Shown: positions 24,238-27,972 of the stretch, one piece after another
Layout: every line of letters starts with the position of its first letter
How positions within the stretch are numbered: position 1 is the stretch's first letter
DNA from: JBBPZA01 sp963728925
Lineage (GTDB): Bacteria > Actinomycetota > Thermoleophilia > Solirubrobacterales > Solirubrobacteraceae
Reading direction: 5' to 3'
Length of the DNA: 27,972 nucleotides
Assembly (NCBI GenBank): GCA_963728925.1
Contig: CAVSMB010000019.1
Span: 1 to 27,972, forward strand
Notes under the pieces: generated by a model
Seen by the model: the letters and a program-made list of their open reading frames with translations, nothing else
The model's database searches: none
Told to the model about the DNA's origin: nothing
Position numbers and translations under genes: made by a program

Positions 24238-25098
24238 ATGGACGTTGGAATCGGCCTGCCCGCCACGATCCCCGGCGTCGAGCGAGACCAGTTGCTGGAG
24301 TGGGCGCGGCGCGCCGAGGCGCGTGGCTTCTCGAGCCTCGGCACGATCGATCGCCTCGTCTATGCCAACTACGAGCCGCTCATCGCGCTGGCCGCGGCCG
24401 CCGCCGTGACCGAGACGATCCGGCTGACCACCGCGATCCTCATCGCCCCGTATCGCGCCAACGGCGCGCTCGTCGCCAAGCAGGCCGCGACCCTCGACCA
24501 CCTCTCGGGCGGCCGGCTCGTGCTCGGCGCCGCGATCGGGGGACGCGAGGACGACTACGAGGTCTCAGGCGTCGACATCCACACGCGTGGCCGGCGCTTC
24601 GAGGAGATGCTCGGCGAATGGAAGCGGATCTGGTCGGGCGAGTCCTTCGGCACCGCGGGGGCGATCGGGCCCCCCGCACGCAACGGCGGCCCCGAGCTGA
24701 TCATCGGCGGAACAGTCGACGCTTCCTTCCGCCGCGCCGCCGAGTATGGCGCCGGATGGATCATGGGCGGCGGGACGCCCGATGACTTCAAGCAGGGCGC
24801 CGCCAAGCTCGAGCAGGCGTGGCGCGCCGCCGGTCGCGACGGGCAGCCCCGCACGCTCGCGCTCGCCTACTTCGCGCTCGGCGACGGCGCGACCGAGGCC
24901 GCCGACCGCTACCTCAAGGACTACTACGCCTTCCTCGGCGACATGGCCGCCATGATCGCCGGCAGCGCCGCGACGGATGCCGACACGGTCAAGGGCTACG
25001 TCGCGGCCTTCGAGGCGGCCGGCTGCGACGAGCTGATCATGTTCCCCAGCAGCGCCGACCCCGGCCAGGTCGACCTGCTCGCCGACGCCCTCGCGTAG
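24238..25098 (+). CDS. LLM-class (luciferase-like) F420-dependent oxidoreductase
   Basis: 286 residues from ATG 24238, with GGGAG 6 bases upstream; an in-frame ATG at 24226 is an alternative. Luciferase-like TIM-barrel features are MDVGIGLPATIPG, ARGFSSLGTIDRLVYANYEP, IRLTTAILIAPYRANGALVA, LSGGRLVLGAAIGGREDDYE and a C-terminal CDELIMFPSSADPGQVDLLA. The family transfers hydride using F420H2 or FMNH2; the substrate is unknown. It is 41 bases from, and divergent to, the disrupted PPOX gene, so the two probably shared a promoter region and a coenzyme. Confidence 0.9.
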   Translation: MDVGIGLPATIPGVERDQLLEWARRAEARGFSSLGTIDRLVYANYEPLIALAAAAAVTETIRLTTAILIAPYRANGALVAKQAATLDHLSGGRLVLGAAIGGREDDYEVSGVDIHTRGRRFEEMLGEWKRIWSGESFGTAGAIGPPARNGGPELIIGGTVDASFRRAAEYGAGWIMGGGTPDDFKQGAAKLEQAWRAAGRDGQPRTLALAYFALGDGATEAADRYLKDYYAFLGDMAAMIAGSAATDADTVKGYVAAFEAAGCDELIMFPSSADPGQVDLLADALA

Positions 25099-25104
25099 CG
25101 GGGC

Positions 25105-25119
25105 GCCGGGTCCCCCGGC
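25105..25119. terminator. Candidate bidirectional terminator
   Basis: GCCGGG-TCC-CCCGGC, a 6-bp GC hairpin between the convergent stops of the LLM gene (25098) and the VOC gene (25122). It has no T-run on either side, so it is only a weak candidate. Confidence 0.35.
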
Positions 25120-25121
25120 CT

Positions 25122-25499
25122 TCAGTGCCGCGAGAGCGACAGCGTGTTGCCGTCCGGATCCTTGAACCACGCGACCTGGCTTCCGTCGGGCGTGGTCCAG
25201 ACCCCGTCGTCGTCCTGGTCGAGGCCGTCCACGCTCAGGAACTCGACGCCGCGATCGACCAGTCGCGCGATCTCGCCGTGGAGGTCGGTGACCTCCCACC
25301 CGAGGACGGTGAAGGGCTGGACGCGCAGCCCCTCGCCCACGTTGGTGATCCGGACCGTGACGCCGTTCGCCTCCGCGACGACGGCGAACCCGTCCGCGCT
25401 GGTCACCCGCAGGCCGAGCACGTCCTCGTAGAACCGCCGCGCTCGGTCGAGGTCGGCGCAGGGCACGAAGGCGACGAGCTGCGCGGAGGCGGAGAGCAC
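25122..25499 (-). CDS. VOC/glyoxalase superfamily protein
   Basis: 125 residues from GTG 25499, with GAGG upstream. It shows the typical vicinal-oxygen-chelate pattern: AFVPCADLDRARRFYEDVLG near the start, two beta-alpha-beta-beta-beta modules, and the ending TTPDGSQVAWFKDPDGNTLS. Members include glyoxalase I, dioxygenases and resistance proteins; nothing here fixes a substrate. It is downstream of, and on the same strand as, the 805-residue secreted protein, 41 bases away, and could be cotranscribed. Confidence 0.88.
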   Translation of the reverse strand: MLSASAQLVAFVPCADLDRARRFYEDVLGLRVTSADGFAVVAEANGVTVRITNVGEGLRVQPFTVLGWEVTDLHGEIARLVDRGVEFLSVDGLDQDDDGVWTTPDGSQVAWFKDPDGNTLSLSRH

Positions 25500-25540
25500 G
25501 GCGCCATCCTCGCACGCGCCCGCCCGCGCGTCTCGACGCC

Positions 25541-27958
25541 TCAGCGCCCGATCGGCTGCGCCAGCCGCAACACCACCAGCTCGTTGTCGTCGGGCGCTCC
25601 GCTGCCCTTGTGGCGCCCGACGCTGAACGGGAAGTTGTTGTCGTTCAGGACGACGACGTGGCGGCGGTCGAGGATCACGAGGTCCTCGATCGTCTGGAAG
25701 GGGAACGCGAACGGGTTGCCCAGGCCGACGTCTCCGGGCCCGGCGGGCAGCGAGATGCCCGCGCGGTCGGCGATGTTCAGGAGGTCGGCGGCCTGGCGCT
25801 TGGCCACGGTCGTGCCCGGAGCGCCGAGGGTGATCTCCTCCAGGGCCTTGAAGGCGGAGAGATCGCCCTGGGTGTTGTCGCGCTCGATCACCAGGCCGTG
25901 CCGGCGGTCGGCGAGCTGGAAGTCGCCGATCGAGGTGCCGCGCGGGTCGAAGGGGTAGGTCCAGCGATCGCCGGTGTATCCGGGGTGGCGCAGGTCGAAG
26001 GCGAAGATCTGCGTCGTGGCCGCGGGCGCGCCGGTGAGCGGCTTCTCGAGCATCGGCAGGAGCGTCCTGCCGTTGGGGGTGATCGCCATGCCCTCGAAGC
26101 CGCCGCTCGTCTGCGCGCGGAACGGGTTCTCCTGGGCGGTGTGGCGCGGCCAGTACTGCCCGGCGAGCCAGCGCGTGGTGGGCTCCCCCGCCTGGGGCTG
26201 GAGGTTCGTCCCGTCGTCCGTGCCCGCGATGGACGTGTCGGCGAAGGCCGGGAAGTCGCCGAAGAGCTCGACCGTCTGGAGATCGGGGAACTCGCGCACG
26301 ACGACCCGCAGCGTGCGCCAGTCGAAGGACTGCACGTCGGCGCGGTCCTGCAACCCGTTGCGCTCGATCACGCCCGCGACCTTCTGAGCGAACGGCGCCG
26401 GGCCGATCGTGCGGTCGCGGTAGACGTTGCCGTGGTCGTCGCGGTCTGAGCGCGGGTTGAGCTTGGTCTCGATGTTGAAGCCGACCTTCTCGGCGTTCTG
26501 CGCGCGGGCGCTCGCGCCGGGGTCGTCCTTGCCCGGCCCGCTGCCGTACCAGTCGGCGTAGAAGCGGGCGAAGTCGAAGAGCTGCTGGGTGGTCGGCTTG
26601 ACGTAGGGGTCGATGAGCCCCTCCTGCTTGGCGAAGGCGACGGCGACTGGCGACAGCGAGCGGTCGTTGGTCTGCGGCGTGCCGGTGCGGATGATCCCGT
26701 CGCAGACGAACTGCGACTGCAGCTGGGCGACGGTCAGCGAGCGGATGAGGACCTCGTCGTCGAACGTGTAGGGCGTGCCGTCGGCGCGCCGGCACTTGCC
26801 CGCGCTCACGTAGGGGTCGTGCGAGATGACCGGGACGCCGTCCTTGGTGATCCCGTTGTCGGTCTCGAGCGTCGTGACGCGGTTGTCGAGCCCCGCCTCG
26901 AACGCCGGCAGCGTGTTCTCGGGCCGCAGGTTGCGTGCACCGCGATGGCCCTCGAGGTCGAAGCCGGCCGGAACCGTGGGGTCGGCGTCGACGATCTGGC
27001 GCAGCAGGTCGGGCCGGTCGGTGATGATGCCGTCCACGCCGAGCTTGATGAGCGCCTTCATGCGGTCGGGGTCGTCGACCGTGTAGGGCACGACCCGGTA
27101 GCCCGCGGTGTGCAGCGAGCTGACGTTGATGAGCTCGCTCGAGGCCTTGGGGACGCCGGAGCCGGCGGGCGGATCCTGGCGCGTCGGCTCGCCGGTGGCC
27201 GGGTCGCCGTCGTCGAGGAGGTTGGCGTCGGGCGAGACGATCGGCGTCTTGGTGTCGCCGTGCGCGCGCGCGTCGGCGCGCATCGTGTTCATGACGCGCA
27301 GCGTGCTCGACTCCTCGGAGAACGGGTTCTGGGGCGCGCGGATCTCCTGGCCGGGATGGTCGGGATCGGGCAGCGGATAGGAGGCGTGGAGCACGCGCCC
27401 GTCGGCGTCGGTGTGCAGCAGGAAGGGCCCGAACTCGTCGCCGAACCACAGCGTGCCGTCCGGCGCGCGCTGGAGCGACTCGATGTCGAAGTCCGCGCCG
27501 GTGAGCGCGCGCGAGCGCGTGAACTCGTTGACGATCGCGAAGGGGATCTCGTGGTCGGGATCGCGAAGCTGGATGAAGCGCTTGACGGCGATCGTCCCTG
27601 CGCCGCCGAACCGCGTCTTCAGGTCGGGCGCGAGCAGGTAGACGCGAAGGTTGAAGTCGGCGGAGTTCTCGATCGAGCCGTAGCCGTTGTCGGCCATCAC
27701 CCAGTAGCGCCCCTCGCCGGCGGGCAGCGCGGCGGAGAAGCCCTGCACGGGCTGCGAGGCGAACGGGACGGCGACGCCGTTGATCGGCGTCGAGCCGAGC
27801 AGCGTCCCCGAGGGCGGCCCCGGCGCGAAGGTCCGCGCTGGGAGGACCGCGCGCCCGAGCAGTCGCGTCGGGCGCGCGGGAGCGGCCTGGGCGACGGCGG
27901 CGGTGGCGGCGAGCAGCGCCGTGGCGGCGAGGACGACGACGGTCAGGTGACGGCGCAA
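25541..27958 (-). CDS. Secreted phytase-like esterase with embedded GDPD domain
   Basis: 805 residues from TTG 27958, chosen because CGGAGG lies 7 bases upstream and a signal peptide follows (RRH, hydrophobic core, cleavage near AQA-AP at 24-26). Residues ~60-215 are the first half of an esterase-like phytase propeller (GRYWVMADNGYGS, DGTLWFGDEFGPFL) and ~620-805 the second half (FEGMAITPNGRTLLPMLEKP, LVILDRRHVVVLNDNNFPF). Between them lies a glycerophosphodiesterase domain with HRG at 338-340, PENT at 346-349, the E-x-D at 365-367, HDP at 380-382 and NIETK at 495-499. The usual GDPD C-terminal strip (HTAGYRVVPYTVDDP through DGIITDRPDLL, 283-319) comes before the HRG motif, so the domain looks circularly permuted. 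Extracellular phosphate scavenging is likely. Confidence 0.88.
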   Translation of the reverse strand: MRRHLTVVVLAATALLAATAAVAQAAPARPTRLLGRAVLPARTFAPGPPSGTLLGSTPINGVAVPFASQPVQGFSAALPAGEGRYWVMADNGYGSIENSADFNLRVYLLAPDLKTRFGGAGTIAVKRFIQLRDPDHEIPFAIVNEFTRSRALTGADFDIESLQRAPDGTLWFGDEFGPFLLHTDADGRVLHASYPLPDPDHPGQEIRAPQNPFSEESSTLRVMNTMRADARAHGDTKTPIVSPDANLLDDGDPATGEPTRQDPPAGSGVPKASSELINVSSLHTAGYRVVPYTVDDPDRMKALIKLGVDGIITDRPDLLRQIVDADPTVPAGFDLEGHRGARNLRPENTLPAFEAGLDNRVTTLETDNGITKDGVPVISHDPYVSAGKCRRADGTPYTFDDEVLIRSLTVAQLQSQFVCDGIIRTGTPQTNDRSLSPVAVAFAKQEGLIDPYVKPTTQQLFDFARFYADWYGSGPGKDDPGASARAQNAEKVGFNIETKLNPRSDRDDHGNVYRDRTIGPAPFAQKVAGVIERNGLQDRADVQSFDWRTLRVVVREFPDLQTVELFGDFPAFADTSIAGTDDGTNLQPQAGEPTTRWLAGQYWPRHTAQENPFRAQTSGGFEGMAITPNGRTLLPMLEKPLTGAPAATTQIFAFDLRHPGYTGDRWTYPFDPRGTSIGDFQLADRRHGLVIERDNTQGDLSAFKALEEITLGAPGTTVAKRQAADLLNIADRAGISLPAGPGDVGLGNPFAFPFQTIEDLVILDRRHVVVLNDNNFPFSVGRHKGSGAPDDNELVVLRLAQPIGR

Positions 27959-27972
27959 GGGACGGCCTCCGG

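Noticed and set aside
1..27972. CRISPR arrays and tRNA genes
   Set aside because: No regularly spaced repeats and no tRNA-like cloverleaf with a recognisable T-loop were seen on reading either strand.

Overview
The window is high-GC DNA with GTG/TTG starts, a propane-monooxygenase-type operon and two F420-type oxidoreductase genes. This points to an actinobacterium. A thermoleophilian/solirubrobacter-like or pseudonocardial origin is only a guess. No rRNA, tRNA or CRISPR array was recognised.

Layout. 43-1613: GAF-domain regulator (MimR/AcoR-like), frameshifted by a 41-bp tandem duplication. 1614-2965: an IS110-family element. 2975-3822: IclR regulator, frameshifted. 3886-4486: remnant of prmA, the catalytic subunit of the propane/mimABCD-type diiron monooxygenase, keeping only its first ~19 and last ~180 codons, followed by a strong terminator. 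4757-6621: an inserted module with an AAA-type ATPase and a vapBC toxin-antitoxin pair. 6735-13794: one tightly packed operon with prmB (reductase), prmC (small hydroxylase subunit), prmD (coupling protein), amidohydrolase, DUF59/MIP18 protein, zinc alcohol dehydrogenase and a GroEL-like chaperonin. This is the order known from actinobacterial mim/prm clusters. Together they would oxidise propane, acetone or phenol-like substrates, with the chaperonin folding the large subunit, but here the large subunit itself is destroyed.

13795-19640 is a mobile-element graveyard: an IS3-type element with coupled orfA/orfB, then two head-to-tail antisense group II introns with their reverse transcriptases and recognisable domain V/VI hairpins, then the last 29 codons of another transposase. 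19600-21972 is an SNF2/DEAD-type helicase that has lost its C-terminus at the mobile-element border. 22497-24196 is an F420-type PPOX gene split near its start by a complete ISAzo13-family element with a TAT target duplication; its divergent neighbour is a luciferase-like F420-dependent oxidoreductase (24238-25098). The window ends with a VOC/glyoxalase protein and an 805-residue secreted protein in which a glycerophosphodiesterase domain, apparently circularly permuted, is embedded in a phytase-like esterase propeller.

The most notable signals are: a ~30-bp element with paired TGTAAC boxes exactly one helical turn apart, present after the regulator and again just before prmB (a candidate operator of the operon); loss of the GroEL catalytic Asp398 equivalent in the operon chaperonin; the gutted prmA; a hairpin that hides the IS110 transposase ribosome-binding site; and five independent frameshifts that are all single-base deletions. 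The last point warns that part of the apparent gene decay may be sequencing or assembly error.
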